Counted from the stretch's first letter, positions 8,128-18,304 are shown. The stretch is DNA of 44,377 bases from Actinomycetospora straminea (GCF_028737255.1 NZ_JAQZAN010000034.1:1-44377); one strand, 5' to 3'. Made by a program: numbers and translations. The notes: generated by a model from the letters alone, not told the origin.

Positions 8128-9153
8128 GTGAGCGAGCGCATCGAGCAACGAGCTCCCGGCTCCGAGGGCGAGGAGGACCAGATCGTCCCCTCCCCGAGCC
8201 CCGTGCCGGAGCCTCCCGAGCGGAAGGCGCGGTCGAGCCGACGTGGTGAGTCGGTCTTCCGCTTCCTCGCCTCGGGCTCCGGTGTCCTCGTCGTCGCGGC
8301 GGTCGCGCTGATCGGTCTGTTCCTGCTGATCCAGGCCGTCCCGTCGCTGATGGCCAACAACGCCAACTTCTTCACCTCGCCCGAGTTCAGCACCGGCGAC
8401 GAGAACAACCTCTCGTTCGGTATCCGCGACCTCTTCCTGGTCACGGTGTTCTCGTCGGTGTTCGCGCTCGTGCTGGCCATGCCGGTCGCGCTCGGCGTCG
8501 CGCTGTTCCTCACGAACTACGCGCCCAGGCAGCTGTCCCGGCCCTTCGCCTACGTCGTCGACCTGCTCGCCGCCGTGCCGTCGATCATCTACGGCCTCTG
8601 GGGCATCCTCGTGCTGGCGCCGGCGATCGAGCCGATCGCGCGCTGGCTCAACACCGACCTCGGCTGGATCTTCCTCTTCCGCACCGGCAACCTCCCGGTC
8701 CTCTCCGGCACGATCTTCACCGGCGGCGTGGTCCTCGCGGTGATGATCCTGCCGATCATCACCGCGGTCAGCCGCGAGGTCTTCGCCCAGACGCCGCGCT
8801 TCCAGATCGAGGCCGCCAAGGCCCTGGGGGCGACGCGCTGGGAGGTCATCCGCATGGCCACGCTGCCCTACGGGCGCAGCGGCTACATCGCCGGCTCGAT
8901 GCTCGGTCTCGGGCGCGCGCTCGGCGAGACGATCGCGGTCCTCATCGTCATCCGCGCCTCGACCTCGCCGATGACCTTCAGCCTCTTCGACGGCGGCTAC
9001 ACGTTCGCGTCGCTGATCGCCTCGGCGGCCTCGGAGTTCAGCCAGCCGCTGCCGACCGGCGCCTACATCTCGGCCGGCCTCGTGCTCTTCGTCCTGACCT
9101 TCGTCGTCAACGCGCTGGCGCGCGTCATCGCCGGCGGGAAGGTGAACGGCTGA
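8128..9153 (+). CDS. pstC: Phosphate ABC transporter permease PstC
   Basis: A 341-residue inner-membrane permease. About 45 polar residues precede the first membrane span ([20 protein letters not shown]). Six or so spans follow, with the ABC permease coupling loop in [29 protein letters not shown] (residues about 227-255). It forms the translocation channel with PstA. Start GTG 8128; the stop overlaps the pstA start (TGATG). A hairpin precedes the gene. Confidence 0.95.
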   Translation: MSERIEQRAPGSEGEEDQIVPSPSPVPEPPERKARSSRRGESVFRFLASGSGVLVVAAVALIGLFLLIQAVPSLMANNANFFTSPEFSTGDENNLSFGIRDLFLVTVFSSVFALVLAMPVALGVALFLTNYAPRQLSRPFAYVVDLLAAVPSIIYGLWGILVLAPAIEPIARWLNTDLGWIFLFRTGNLPVLSGTIFTGGVVLAVMILPIITAVSREVFAQTPRFQIEAAKALGATRWEVIRMATLPYGRSGYIAGSMLGLGRALGETIAVLIVIRASTSPMTFSLFDGGYTFASLIASAASEFSQPLPTGAYISAGLVLFVLTFVVNALARVIAGGKVNG

Positions 9154-10064
9154 TGACCACCGCGACCGGGACCGACCTCGATCGGCCCGCCTCCGAGCCG
9201 CCGACCCGGCAGATCGCCCTCGGCCGGCGGATCAAGGACCACGTCGCCACGGTGCTCGTGAGCCTCGCGTTCCTCATCGCCGTCGTGCCCCTGGTGTGGG
9301 TGCTCGTCACGGTGATCGCCCGGGGACTGCCCGCCATCCTCTCGGCGGACTGGTGGGGCTACTCGCTCTCGGGCGTCCTGCCCGAGGAGTACGAGGGCGG
9401 CGTCTACCACGCGATCTACGGCACGCTGATCCAGGCGTTCATCGCGACCGTCATCGCGGTGCCGGTCGGCATCCTCGCCGCGATCTACCTCGTCGAGTAC
9501 GGCCGCGGCCCGCTCGCACGTGCCGTCAGCTTCATGGTCGACATCCTCGCCGGTGTCCCGTCGATCGTCGCCGCGCTGTTCGTCTTCGCCGCGTTCATCT
9601 CGATCCTCGGGGCGCCGCAGAGCGCCTTCATGGTGTCGCTGGCCCTCGTGCTGCTGATGCTCCCGGTGGTCATCCGCAACACCGAGGAGATGCTGCGGCT
9701 GGTGCCCGACCGGCTGCGGGAGTCCGCCTACGCGCTGGGCATCCCGAAGTGGAAGACGATCCTGCGGATCGTCCTGCCGACCGCGCTGTCCGGCACGGTC
9801 ACCGGCGTCATGCTGGCGATCGCGCGCATCATGGGGGAGACGGCGCCGGTGCTCGTGCTGGTCGGGTACGCGCGCGCCATCAACTACGACCCCTTCGAGG
9901 GCAACATGGCGTCGCTGCCGCTGCTCATGTACAGCGAGCTCTCGAACCCCGAGGCGGCCGGCCAGTACCGGATCTGGGGCGCGGCGCTGACCCTGATCAT
10001 CATCATCATGATCTTCCAGGTGGGTGCGAGCCTGATCTCGCGCTTCTCCGCGATCCCCAAGTAG
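9153..10064 (+). CDS. pstA: Phosphate ABC transporter permease PstA
   Basis: A 303-residue permease with about six membrane spans; the first is [22 protein letters not shown]. The coupling loop is [25 protein letters not shown]. It pairs with PstC to form the phosphate channel. Start ATG 9153-9155 overlaps the pstC stop, and pstB follows after 20 bp, so translation is tightly linked. Confidence 0.95.
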   Translation: MTTATGTDLDRPASEPPTRQIALGRRIKDHVATVLVSLAFLIAVVPLVWVLVTVIARGLPAILSADWWGYSLSGVLPEEYEGGVYHAIYGTLIQAFIATVIAVPVGILAAIYLVEYGRGPLARAVSFMVDILAGVPSIVAALFVFAAFISILGAPQSAFMVSLALVLLMLPVVIRNTEEMLRLVPDRLRESAYALGIPKWKTILRIVLPTALSGTVTGVMLAIARIMGETAPVLVLVGYARAINYDPFEGNMASLPLLMYSELSNPEAAGQYRIWGAALTLIIIIMIFQVGASLISRFSAIPK

Positions 10065-10084
10065 AACGGGCGGACAGGACAGCG

Positions 10085-10861
10085 ATGGCCAAGCGCATCG
10101 ACCTCAAGGACGTCGACATCTACTACGGCGCCTTCCACGCCGTGCAGAACGTCAACCTGACGGTGATCCCGCGCAGCGTCACGGCCTTCATCGGCCCGTC
10201 GGGCTGCGGCAAGTCCACCGTGCTGCGCACGCTCAACCGCATGCACGAGGAGATCGCCGGGGCGCGCGTCGAGGGCGAGATCCTCCTCGACGGCGAGAAC
10301 ATCTACGACCGCGGCACCGACGCCGTCGCCGTGCGCCGCACGATCGGCATGGTGTTCCAGATGCCGAACCCGTTCCCGACGATGTCCGTGCGGGACAACG
10401 TCGTCGCGGGCCTGAAGCTCCAGGGCGTGCGGGACAAGAAGAAGCTCGACGAGGTCGCCGAGGCCTCGCTGCGCGGCGCCAACCTGTGGAAGGAGGTCAA
10501 GGACCGGCTCGACAAGCCGGGCGGCGGCCTCTCCGGGGGTCAGCAGCAGCGCCTCTGCATCGCCCGCGCGATCGCGGTGCAGCCCGACGTGCTCCTCATG
10601 GACGAGCCGTGCTCGGCCCTCGACCCGATCTCCACGCTGGCGATCGAGGACCTCATCGCGGACCTCAAGAAGCAGTACACGATCGTCATCGTCACCCACA
10701 ACATGCAGCAGGCCGCGCGGGTGAGCGACCAGACCGGGTTCTTCAACCTCGAGGCCACGGGCAAGCCGGGCCACCTGGTCGAGATCGACGACACCGAGAA
10801 GATCTTCTCGAACCCGACCGAGCAGGCCACCGAGGACTACATCTCGGGCCGCTTCGGCTGA
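10085..10861 (+). CDS. pstB: Phosphate ABC transporter ATP-binding protein PstB
   Basis: A 258-residue ATPase that powers phosphate import on the cytoplasmic face. Walker A is [10 protein letters not shown]-loop VFQMPNPFP, signature LSGGQQQRL, Walker [14 protein letters not shown], and the switch His is in [16 protein letters not shown]. Start ATG 10085, 20 bp after pstA. It equals phoT in the mycobacterial order. The operon ends here, with hairpins after the stop. Confidence 0.96.
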   Translation: MAKRIDLKDVDIYYGAFHAVQNVNLTVIPRSVTAFIGPSGCGKSTVLRTLNRMHEEIAGARVEGEILLDGENIYDRGTDAVAVRRTIGMVFQMPNPFPTMSVRDNVVAGLKLQGVRDKKKLDEVAEASLRGANLWKEVKDRLDKPGGGLSGGQQQRLCIARAIAVQPDVLLMDEPCSALDPISTLAIEDLIADLKKQYTIVIVTHNMQQAARVSDQTGFFNLEATGKPGHLVEIDDTEKIFSNPTEQATEDYISGRFG

Positions 10862-10877
10862 GCGGCTCGCCGTGGAT

Positions 10878-10900
10878 GCAGCGAACGCGCTGTTCGCTGC
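10878..10900 (+). terminator. Hairpin 16 bp after pstB
   Basis: GCAGCGAAC, 5-nt loop, GTTCGCTGC, then TTCT. A 9-bp perfect stem in the right place for a first pst operon terminator. Confidence 0.5.
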
Positions 10901-10942
10901 TTCTACGCGCGCGATGTCCCCGTCGATCACGGGGCCCGGACA

Positions 10943-10983
10943 CACGAGAGCCCCTCCCGCACCGTGCGGGAGGGGCTCTCGTG
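10943..10983. terminator. Strong bidirectional terminator between pstB and phoU
   Basis: A 19-bp perfect stem (arms read CACGAGAGCCCCTCCCGCA and its complement) around loop ccg lies between two convergent genes. It ends 13 bp from the phoU stop, so it can serve both strands. Confidence 0.8.
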
Positions 10984-10995
10984 CGTCCGGACGGC

Positions 10996-11652
10996 TCAGG
11001 CCTCGGGGGTGTTGGGCATCTTGCCGGTGACCATGTAGACGACGCGGCGGGCGACGGCCACGGCGTGGTCGGCGAACCGCTCGTAGAAGCGGCCCAGCAG
11101 CGTCACGTCGATCGCCGGCGCGACCCCGCTCGGCCACTCCTTGCTCAGCAGGAGCGTGAAGAGGTGGCGGTGCAGGTCGTCCATGGCGTCGTCGTCGGAC
11201 TCCATGGTGAAGGCGAGCTCGACGTCGCGGGTGAGGATGACCTGGCGGGCGTCCTGCGCGAGGTCGAGGGCCACGCGGCCCATCTCGGCGAAGTAGGGGG
11301 TGACGTCCTCCGGCAGCACCTTCTGCGGGTGGCGACGGCGGGCCGCCTTGGCGACGTGGAGGGCGAGGTCGCCCATCCGCTCGAGATCACCCGCGGAGTG
11401 GATCGCGGCGATGACGGACCGCAGGTCGCCCGCGACCGGCGCCTGGAGCGCGAGGAGGCCGAACGCCTGCTCCTCCGCCGCGCTGCGCAGGGCGTCGATC
11501 TTGGTGTCGTCCGAGATGACTTCCTCGGCGAGGTCGAGGTCGCCCTCGAGCAGGGCGGTCGTCGCCTTCTTCATGGCCTCGCCGGCCATGAGGGACATCT
11601 CGGCCAGCTCCCCGGACAGGGCATCGAGCTTCTCGTGATAGGCCGTGCGCAT
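10996..11652 (-). CDS. phoU: Phosphate signalling protein PhoU (PhoY-like)
   Basis: A 218-residue all-helical protein with two PhoU repeats. The N-terminal [19 protein letters not shown] matches mycobacterial PhoY. Metal-site acidic motifs appear as [11 protein letters not shown] (repeat 1) and [14 protein letters not shown] (repeat 2). PhoU damps PstB transport and the SenX3/PhoR-type kinase when phosphate is sufficient. I choose ATG 11650-11652 over an in-frame TTG three codons upstream. Unlike in enterobacteria it is convergent to pst, as is usual in actinobacteria, so it is not under the pst PHO box. Confidence 0.93.
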   Translation of the reverse strand: MRTAYHEKLDALSGELAEMSLMAGEAMKKATTALLEGDLDLAEEVISDDTKIDALRSAAEEQAFGLLALQAPVAGDLRSVIAAIHSAGDLERMGDLALHVAKAARRRHPQKVLPEDVTPYFAEMGRVALDLAQDARQVILTRDVELAFTMESDDDAMDDLHRHLFTLLLSKEWPSGVAPAIDVTLLGRFYERFADHAVAVARRVVYMVTGKMPNTPEA

Positions 11653-11753
11653 ACCGCGCAACCTACGCGGAGCCGCCGTCGCTCATCCGACCGCGACGTG
11701 AACCAGGGATGAACGCGATCTCGAAAGGCCTCGTCAGGGGCGTGACGTCGGTC

Positions 11754-14153
11754 CTAGGTGCAGGAGGCGTCGGCAGCGGTGATGGTCGGGTTGACCGGCG
11801 CCGACGGCGTGCTGCCGGTCGGGCCCTCGCCGGAGCGGACGCCGTCGAAGTCGTCGCCGAGGACGAGCGTCAGGACCCCGGTGCCGGAGCCGCTCGGCTC
11901 CAGGGTCGCGGTGGGCACGGCGGCGGCGAGCGTCTGCGCCGCGACGGCCTGGTCGGGCGAGTAGCGGATCGTCGTTGCGCCGCCGGTGGGGGTCGCGGAG
12001 CCGGCGGGCTCGGTGACGACGCCGAAGCCCGCGGCGCGGAGTCGCTCGGCGATCGACAGGGCCGTCGGACCGGCCGCCGCCGCCCAGTCGCTGCGCCGGT
12101 CGTCGTCGGAGTCGCCGTCGTCCTCGTCGTCCCGGTCCTCCTCGGAACGGGCGTCGGCGCTCTCCCCGGAGCGCTCGTCGTCGCCCCCGTCGTCCGCCGA
12201 GCGCGCGTCGACGAGGCGCACCTCGGCGGCCATCGGCGCCGGGGCGGCGGGCGCCCCCGGGTCGCCGGGGAGCGGACGGTCCTCGATGATCGCCGAGAAC
12301 AGCGCGCGCTCCTCGCCGGGCCGCAGCACCTCGTTGCCGCGGTCGTTGGCGATGCCCGTGGTGGGCACGGTGACGAAGGTGACCGTCCGCGGGTCGAGGC
12401 TGCCGAGCGACTGTGTCAGCGTCAGCAGCTGGTCCGAGCCGATGTTCTCGCCGAACGTCGAGCGCGACACCGCCGCGACGAGACCCTCGAGGCGGCTCGG
12501 GTCGAGCAGCGTGCCCGCGGAGAGCACCGAGCGCAGCAGCGCGCCGAGGAACCGCTGCTGGCGCTGGATGCGGCCGTAGTCGCTGGACGGGTCACCCTGC
12601 ACGTGCCGCGCCCGGACGTAGTCGAGCGCCTGCTGACCGGTCAGCACCGTCGGGCCGGCCTGCGGGAGGATCTCGCCGAGCACCGAGTCGCGCACCGGGC
12701 GCTCCGTGCAGATCGGCACGCCGCCCACCGCGTCCACCATGCCCTGGAAGCCCTGGAAGTCGACGCCGAGGAAGCGGTTGATCGCGAGGCCCGAGAGCTC
12801 CTGCACCGTCCGCGTGACGCAACGGGGGCCGCCGGCGGCGTACGCCGAGTTGAGCTTGACGCGCGGCGCGGGTGGGAGCACCTGCGGGGTGTAGGCGCCC
12901 GTGACGGGGTCCCAGCGCTCGCACGCCGGGCGGGTGATCTCCAGGTCGCGCGGGAACGACACGACGATCACGCCCGAGCGGTCCTCGGGGACGTGGACGA
13001 TCATGATCGTGTCGGTGCGGGCGCCCGGGACGTCGGCCGTGTCACCCGCGTCCTCCGAGGCCGGGGCCCCGGCGCGGGTGTCGGAGCCGACGACGAGGAA
13101 GTTCTGGTCGCCGACCTGGGCCGCGGCGTCCTGGATCGCCGACGAGTTCGGGTCGAGCGCGCCGATCTGGCGCACGGCGGCCTCGACCCACGACGCCGCG
13201 CCCCACCCGAGCCCGCACACCACGACGACGAGCACCGCGCACGCGGCGGTCGCGAGCCGCGCGACCCGGCGCCAGGTCCAGCGACGCCGCCAGGTGGCGA
13301 GGCGCGAGCCCGCGGCGGCGAGGACGGCGGACGTCGCCGCCCAGTCGGCCTCCCGCGCCGGCGCCGCGACCGCGCGCTGGCGTTCCTCGGCCGGGGCGGC
13401 GGTGGTGGCCGGGGCAGGCACGTCGTCGGGCCCGGCGTCGCGCGGAGCCGGGTCCGCGGGCGAGGTCGGCGGTGCCGGAGCGGTCGGGGCCCCCGGAGAG
13501 GCGGACGTGGAGGCCGCGGCCGACGCGGCGCCGGACCGGGGTGCCGGTGGCGGCGTGCCCTCGGAGTCGCGCGGCGCGGGCGCCAGCGGCACGGGCGGGT
13601 GGGGCCGCTCGAGCTGCGCAGGAGGCGGGGCCGGCGGGACGACGGGCGGCACCGGCCGTGTCGGGGGCACCGACGGGTCGTCCGCCTCGGCCGCTGGCGG
13701 CGTCGCGGCCGTCGCCACCCCCGCCGTCGGCTCCGGCTCGTCTCGCTCGCCGTCGGGCGGACCGGGCTCGCGGACCGTCGTCGGCACGCGCCGGACCGGC
13801 ACCCGGCCCGCGGGCAGGGTGACGGCGTCGACCGGCGACCGCGTCGACGGCGGGTCGGCGGCCGCGGGCGACGGGATGCCGGACGAGGGCGTGCTCGGGG
13901 CCGCCGGCGCACCGGACCCGGCCGTGGCCGTCGGTGCCGTGACCAGCGCGGCGCCCGGCGGCCGCAGCCCCAGGCGCGGACCGCGCCGGCGCGTCAGCGG
14001 CACCATCGTCGGGCGACGCCCGTGGTGCGGCGCCGCGACCGGGATGCGGAAGGGCGCCGAGGCCGGACCGGAGACGGGGGGACGGGCCGCGTCGCCACCG
14101 GTCGTCGCGGGGCGGGGGCCCCGGACCGGATCACCGGCGCGGTCGTCGGTCAC
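11754..14153 (-). CDS. LytR-CpsA-Psr (LCP) family cell-wall glycopolymer ligase with LytR_C domain
   Basis: A 799-residue membrane protein. Residues 1 to about 295 are a long Pro/Ala-rich cytoplasmic tail; a span (CAVLVVVVCGLGWGAASW) lies near residue 300. The extracellular LCP domain follows with FLVVGSDTRAG, VIVVSFPRD, the conserved Arg/Asp set in DAVGGVPIC, LTGQQALDYVRARH and SDYGRIQRQQRFL. An Asp/Ser/Arg-rich linker leads to a C-terminal LytR_C domain. LCP enzymes join arabinogalactan or teichoic-type polymers to peptidoglycan. Start GTG 14151-14153, SD GAGGAG. Position matches Rv0822c. The long Pro-rich tail may be a target for kinases, which is inference. Confidence 0.9.
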   Translation of the reverse strand: MTDDRAGDPVRGPRPATTGGDAARPPVSGPASAPFRIPVAAPHHGRRPTMVPLTRRRGPRLGLRPPGAALVTAPTATAGSGAPAAPSTPSSGIPSPAAADPPSTRSPVDAVTLPAGRVPVRRVPTTVREPGPPDGERDEPEPTAGVATAATPPAAEADDPSVPPTRPVPPVVPPAPPPAQLERPHPPVPLAPAPRDSEGTPPPAPRSGAASAAASTSASPGAPTAPAPPTSPADPAPRDAGPDDVPAPATTAAPAEERQRAVAAPAREADWAATSAVLAAAGSRLATWRRRWTWRRVARLATAACAVLVVVVCGLGWGAASWVEAAVRQIGALDPNSSAIQDAAAQVGDQNFLVVGSDTRAGAPASEDAGDTADVPGARTDTIMIVHVPEDRSGVIVVSFPRDLEITRPACERWDPVTGAYTPQVLPPAPRVKLNSAYAAGGPRCVTRTVQELSGLAINRFLGVDFQGFQGMVDAVGGVPICTERPVRDSVLGEILPQAGPTVLTGQQALDYVRARHVQGDPSSDYGRIQRQQRFLGALLRSVLSAGTLLDPSRLEGLVAAVSRSTFGENIGSDQLLTLTQSLGSLDPRTVTFVTVPTTGIANDRGNEVLRPGEERALFSAIIEDRPLPGDPGAPAAPAPMAAEVRLVDARSADDGGDDERSGESADARSEEDRDDEDDGDSDDDRRSDWAAAAGPTALSIAERLRAAGFGVVTEPAGSATPTGGATTIRYSPDQAVAAQTLAAAVPTATLEPSGSGTGVLTLVLGDDFDGVRSGEGPTGSTPSAPVNPTITAADASCT

Positions 14154-14364
14154 GCATCTCCTCGAGGGTGGGCCCCCGGCCGTCGCCCACGGTGGTCCGG
14201 GCAGGGTCCGGGCTGGTCAGCAGCGGGATACTACGGCGTAGCCCGGGTCCTCCGGCGCGGGGTCCACTACGCCACGCGGACACGCGGGCACAAGACGGAC
14301 ACGGCGACCGCCACACGACCGGGCGACACGACCGACCCGGTCGGCCACCCGGGGGTTCGGCCGG

Positions 14365-15333
14365 TCAGCCGGTCGGGAACGCGCGACGGGCGGCGGCCGC
14401 GATGCCCCGTCGAGCCGCGGCCGCGCCCGCGAGTCGGACGGTGCCGTCGCCGTCCCGGTGGGCCACGGCGTTGCGTCCCGCGCGCTTGGCGACGTAGAGC
14501 AGCGCGTCCGCCGCGTCGAGCCCCGGCGAGCCGGGCCGACCGCTGTCGGCGGCGTCGAGGCACGCGACGCCGACGCTGACCGTCACCCGCAGGTCCTCGG
14601 CGATCTCGTGCCACGGGTACGCGTCGACGCGCGCCCGGGCCTCCTCGCACACCCGCACCGCGTCCGCGGGCGAGAGCCCGGGCAGGACGAGCGCGAACTC
14701 CTCGCCGCCGTAGCGGGCGCAGAACCCGTCGGGCGGCAGCTCCTCGCTCATGAGGTCGACGAGCCGGCGCAGCACCTCGTCGCCGAGGGCGTGGCCGTGG
14801 GTGTCGTTGACCTGCTTGAAGTGGTCGACGTCGGCGAGCGCGACGCAGACCGCGCCGCCGTTCGACGAATCGTGACGCAACGTGCTCAGTCGCTCGTCGA
14901 GGTAGCGCCGGTTCCAGGTCGCCGTGAGGCTGTCGCGACGGCTCTGCTCGCGGGCCTCCGCCCGCTCGCGGCGGAGACGATCGACCTCGACGCGTAACTG
15001 ATCGGGCACACCGGCCGGCAGCGTCCGCTCGTCGCGCACGAGCGAGACGGCGGCCTTCATGTGCTGGTACGCGCGGCGCCAGTCGCCCCGGTCGGCGAGG
15101 ACCTCGGCGGCGGCCTCGTGGGCGCGCGCCTGGTCGGCGCGGCCGTCCGGCGTCAGGTCGCCGGCGGGCACCGCGTCGAGGCCGACGATCGGGGAGGTGG
15201 GGAAACCGCAGGTGACGACGGTCTCGGGCGTGACGACGGGCGTCTCGGGCACCGCGACGTCCCCGTCGCGCGCCGGCTCCGCGGTCGTCACCGTGGCGCT
15301 CCCGCGTCCACTGAGCAGCCCGGCCAGCCGCAC
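14365..15333 (-). CDS. GGDEF-domain diguanylate cyclase
   Basis: A 322-residue protein: about 60 unordered residues, a helical segment with a TPR-like AYQHMKAAVSLVRDER, a short coiled coil (VDRLRRERAEAREQSRRD), then a GGDEF domain (about 155-300). The active site is RYGGEEF, and substrate residues appear in ADVDHFKQVNDTHGH. It should make cyclic di-GMP. The RxxD inhibitory site that normally lies five residues before GG(D/E)EF is missing (PPDGFCARYGGEEF), so product inhibition may be absent. I favour GTG 15331-15333 (GGAGG 8 nt upstream) over the in-frame GTG at 15340-15342. No membrane span. Confidence 0.88.
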   Translation of the reverse strand: MRLAGLLSGRGSATVTTAEPARDGDVAVPETPVVTPETVVTCGFPTSPIVGLDAVPAGDLTPDGRADQARAHEAAAEVLADRGDWRRAYQHMKAAVSLVRDERTLPAGVPDQLRVEVDRLRRERAEAREQSRRDSLTATWNRRYLDERLSTLRHDSSNGGAVCVALADVDHFKQVNDTHGHALGDEVLRRLVDLMSEELPPDGFCARYGGEEFALVLPGLSPADAVRVCEEARARVDAYPWHEIAEDLRVTVSVGVACLDAADSGRPGSPGLDAADALLYVAKRAGRNAVAHRDGDGTVRLAGAAAARRGIAAAARRAFPTG

Positions 15334-15581
15334 ACACACCACCTCCGTCCACCTCTAGTGTCGCCCCGGACCGCCGCGGTGTAACGGTGATTCGCCGCGT
15401 CGCCGTCAACTTCAGTCGTCCGGCGCAGGTGACGCTGCGTAGACGGATCCCGCGTCGACACGTTCGGCCCTACTTGAGTCGCCCGCGCCGGTGGTCCTGC
15501 GGGGACGGCGGGTGCCGCCGGTGATGTGAGATCGACGTGACCCGCCGCGCCGAGTACGTAGAGTAGCGCCCCGGGCGGGTG

Positions 15582-16700
15582 TCAGCCGCCGGAGTGCATG
15601 ACGTCGGCGGCCGTGGGGACGGTGTCGTCCTCGGGGTCGTCGAGCCAGCCCTCGGGCAGCGTGACGTGTGCCGGCGAGCCCTGGCGGCCGCGCGGGCCGT
15701 CGGCGTCGGCGGGGAACGGGAGATCGTGGTCGAGGCGGGCCAGCAGCTCGTCGAGCCGGTCCAGCCCGTCGATCATCCCGAGCTCGCGGCGCAGCTCGGA
15801 GCCGACCGCGAACCCGTGCAGGTACCAGGACATGTGCTTGCGCGAGTCGCGGACGCCCTTGTGGTGCCCGTGGTGGGCGATGAGCAGCTCGACGTGCCGG
15901 CGCATCACCGCCGCGACCTCGCCGAGCGTCGGCGGCGTCGGGATGGGACGTCCCGCCAGCGCCGCCTCGAGCTCGCCGAAGAGCCACGGCCGTCCGAGGC
16001 ACCCGCGGCCGACGACGACCCCGTCGCAGCCGGTCTTCTCCATCATGGCGACGGCGTCCGCCGCGGCGAAGACGTCCCCGTTGCCCAGCACCGGCGTCGC
16101 GGCCGGCAGGGCGTCGCGGAGCTCGGCGATCCGGTCCCAGTCGGCGGTGCCCGAGTAGCGCTGGGAGGCGGTGCGCGCGTGCAGGGCGACGGCGGCGGCG
16201 CCCTCGTCGGCGGCGATGCGGCCCGCGTCGAGGAACGTCACGTGGTCGTCGTCGATGCCCACGCGCATCTTCACCGTCAGCGGGAGCCCGCCCCGGCCCG
16301 CGGCCTCGACGGCGGCGCGCACGATCGACGCGAACAGCCGCCGCTTGTAGGGCAGCGCCGCCCCGCCGCCGCGGCGGGTCACCTTGGGCACCGGGCAGCC
16401 GAAGTTGAGGTCGACGTGGTCGGCGAGGTCCTCGTCGACGATGCGGTCGACCGCCCGCCCGATCGTCACCGGGTCGACGCCGTAGAGCTGCATCGAGCGC
16501 GGGGACTCGTCCGCGTCGAAGGCGATCATCTCGGCGGTGCCGGGGTGCTTCTCCACCAGCGCCCGCGCCGTGATCATCTCGCAGACGTAGAGCCCGGCGC
16601 CCTGCTCGCGGCAGAGGCGGCGGAAGGCGACGTTGGTGATGCCCGCCATCGGCGCGAGCACGACCGGCGTCGGCAGCTCGAGGGGACCGATGCGGAGCAC
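15582..16700 (-). CDS. dusB: tRNA-dihydrouridine synthase (DusB family)
   Basis: A 372-residue flavoenzyme that reduces uridine in tRNA D-loops. Family blocks seen: PVVLAPMAGITNVAFRRLCRE, the catalytic-loop DLNFGCPVPKVTRRGGGAAL, VKMRVGIDDDH, ALHARTASQRYSG, NGDVF and GRGCLGRPWLF, ending in a helical tRNA-binding domain with HMSWYLHGF. Start GTG 16698-16700, 5 bp after the upstream gene's stop, so the two are cotranscribed. Equivalent to Rv0823c. The symbol dusB is by similarity of form; actinobacteria usually call it dus. Confidence 0.93.
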   Translation of the reverse strand: MLRIGPLELPTPVVLAPMAGITNVAFRRLCREQGAGLYVCEMITARALVEKHPGTAEMIAFDADESPRSMQLYGVDPVTIGRAVDRIVDEDLADHVDLNFGCPVPKVTRRGGGAALPYKRRLFASIVRAAVEAAGRGGLPLTVKMRVGIDDDHVTFLDAGRIAADEGAAAVALHARTASQRYSGTADWDRIAELRDALPAATPVLGNGDVFAAADAVAMMEKTGCDGVVVGRGCLGRPWLFGELEAALAGRPIPTPPTLGEVAAVMRRHVELLIAHHGHHKGVRDSRKHMSWYLHGFAVGSELRRELGMIDGLDRLDELLARLDHDLPFPADADGPRGRQGSPAHVTLPEGWLDDPEDDTVPTAADVMHSGG

Positions 16701-16705
16701 GACCT

Positions 16706-18304
16706 CTACTCTCCCAGCTTCTCGGCCCGGATCTCGTGGCCCGCGGACGTCAGGCAGCGACCGGTCTTCAGGTTGAACTTCCAGTTGTGCAGCGTGCAGG
16801 TGAGCACGTCGCCGTCGACGGCGCCGAACTTCGAGAGGTCGGCCGACAGGTGCGGGCAGCGGGCCTGCACCTTCCAGCCGTCGAGCTCGATGTCGCGGCC
16901 GTCGTCGTTCTGGGCGTCGTACCAGTTCTCCACGTAGTCCATCCGCTCCTCGGACAGACACTTGAAGAACGTGTACAGGTACTCGTTGTACTGGCCGACG
17001 CGCGTCGCCGAGAACCGCACCGAGAGGAACAGCGAGTTCGACCAGTCGACCTCGCCGCTCGCGATGTTCGTCGCCACCAGCGTCGCCGGCACACCCCAGC
17101 GGTAGCGGCACTGCTCGCCGTTCCAGACGCGGATCTCGCGGGCGGTGAAGTCGAAGGCGAGCGAGAGCGTGCCGTCGGAGTCGACGCCCGGCGTGTCCTC
17201 CGGCATGCCCTGCAGGTCCATGCGGACCGGGCCGCCGATGCCGTCGCACATGTGGTCGGCGCGCTTCATCAGCGGCTCGATCCACTCCTTGAGCTGGCGC
17301 AGGATGTCCGGCTGCGGGGCCGCCCACTGCGCCTTCTGGGCCTCGATCGCCGGACGCGCCCGCTCGGCGAAGTCGCGCAGGTAGCGCTCCTTGTCGAGGA
17401 AGATCGTCTCGATCTCGGCGTCGCTCACCGGGTGCGTCAGGTCGTCGACGGTGCCGTGGCCGATCTCGGCGGTGGTGCCGGGCAGCAGCAGGTGGCCCTG
17501 CTGACCCGATCCGGCCGAGTGCCCGAGCTCCCGCATCCGCCCCAGGAACTCCCACTGGTCGGTGAAGATCGACTCGCCCTCGACGCCCTCGTAGCCCAGG
17601 CCGTTCCACTTGAACAGCTCGTCGTCGAGGAAGCAGGGCGGGCCGGCGGTCGGGAAGACGTGCGGCGCGCCGACCTCGCGGATGTAGCGCATGGCCCGGT
17701 CCTCCTGGCCGATGCGCTTGCGGCGCGCGAACTCGCGCTTGGCGGCCTTCGGCAGGTCGTAGACCATCGGCCACCAGATCGCGCCGGAGAACTGCGTGAA
17801 GTGGGCGTCGTAGGCGCCGAACTCCAGCAGCTTCGGGATGTCCAGCGGGTGCGCGTCGTTCTGGTTGACGATCCGCGCGGTGCCGTCGTCCAGCGAGAGC
17901 GCGGAGTCGCCGATCGGGCCGTCACCCGGGCCCTTCAGCGACGTGATCATGAACCGCAGGCCGCCGTCGAGCTCTTGCGGCACACCCGTCTCGGTCCGGA
18001 TGAAGTGCCGGAACCCCAGCGCGCGCAGCTCGTGCTCGAGCTCGTCGGTGGGGTAGTCCGGCAGCAGGACGCGCGCGTCCTTCGAGACGTGGTTGCGCAG
18101 GTTCTCCGCGTCGAAGTGGTCGCGGTGCAGGTGGGAGACGTAGAGGTAGTCGCAGTCGCCCAGCGCGTCCCAGTCCAGCTGCGTGTTGTCGGGGAACGGC
18201 ACCCACGACGCGAAGAACGTCGGGTTCACCCACGGGTCGCACAGCACGCTGCCGGCCGTGGTGTCGAAGCGCATTCCCGCGTGCCCGACTCCGGTCACCC
18301 GCAC
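16706..18304 (-). CDS. Metallo-beta-lactamase-fold protein with C-terminal Rieske [2Fe-2S] domain
   Basis: A 532-residue two-domain protein. The N-terminal domain is an UlaG-like MBL-fold hydrolase with SHLHRDHFDAEN (HxHxDH, about residues 56-65). The middle region (about 250-430) is not recognised. The C-terminal Rieske domain (about 435-532) has CPH and CTLHNW, the Cys-x-His / Cys-x2-His cluster ligands. The pairing suggests a redox-linked hydrolase or oxygenase-like enzyme; substrate unknown. Start GTG 18302-18304 with GGAGGT about 10 nt upstream. It lies 5 bp before dus. Related fusions exist in actinobacteria, to my knowledge without assigned function. Confidence 0.85.
   Translation of the reverse strand: MRVTGVGHAGMRFDTTAGSVLCDPWVNPTFFASWVPFPDNTQLDWDALGDCDYLYVSHLHRDHFDAENLRNHVSKDARVLLPDYPTDELEHELRALGFRHFIRTETGVPQELDGGLRFMITSLKGPGDGPIGDSALSLDDGTARIVNQNDAHPLDIPKLLEFGAYDAHFTQFSGAIWWPMVYDLPKAAKREFARRKRIGQEDRAMRYIREVGAPHVFPTAGPPCFLDDELFKWNGLGYEGVEGESIFTDQWEFLGRMRELGHSAGSGQQGHLLLPGTTAEIGHGTVDDLTHPVSDAEIETIFLDKERYLRDFAERARPAIEAQKAQWAAPQPDILRQLKEWIEPLMKRADHMCDGIGGPVRMDLQGMPEDTPGVDSDGTLSLAFDFTAREIRVWNGEQCRYRWGVPATLVATNIASGEVDWSNSLFLSVRFSATRVGQYNEYLYTFFKCLSEERMDYVENWYDAQNDDGRDIELDGWKVQARCPHLSADLSKFGAVDGDVLTCTLHNWKFNLKTGRCLTSAGHEIRAEKLGE

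Noticed and set aside
6801..8513. A 570-codon open frame on the minus strand across pstS and pstC
   Set aside because: It is antisense to two clearly identified genes; the translation is Arg/Gly/Val-rich low complexity, typical of high-GC shadow frames.
10881..10899. GCGAAC...GTTCGC as a second LexA box near pstB
   Set aside because: The spacer is 5 nt, not 4, and it lies after the operon end; a terminator hairpin is the better reading.
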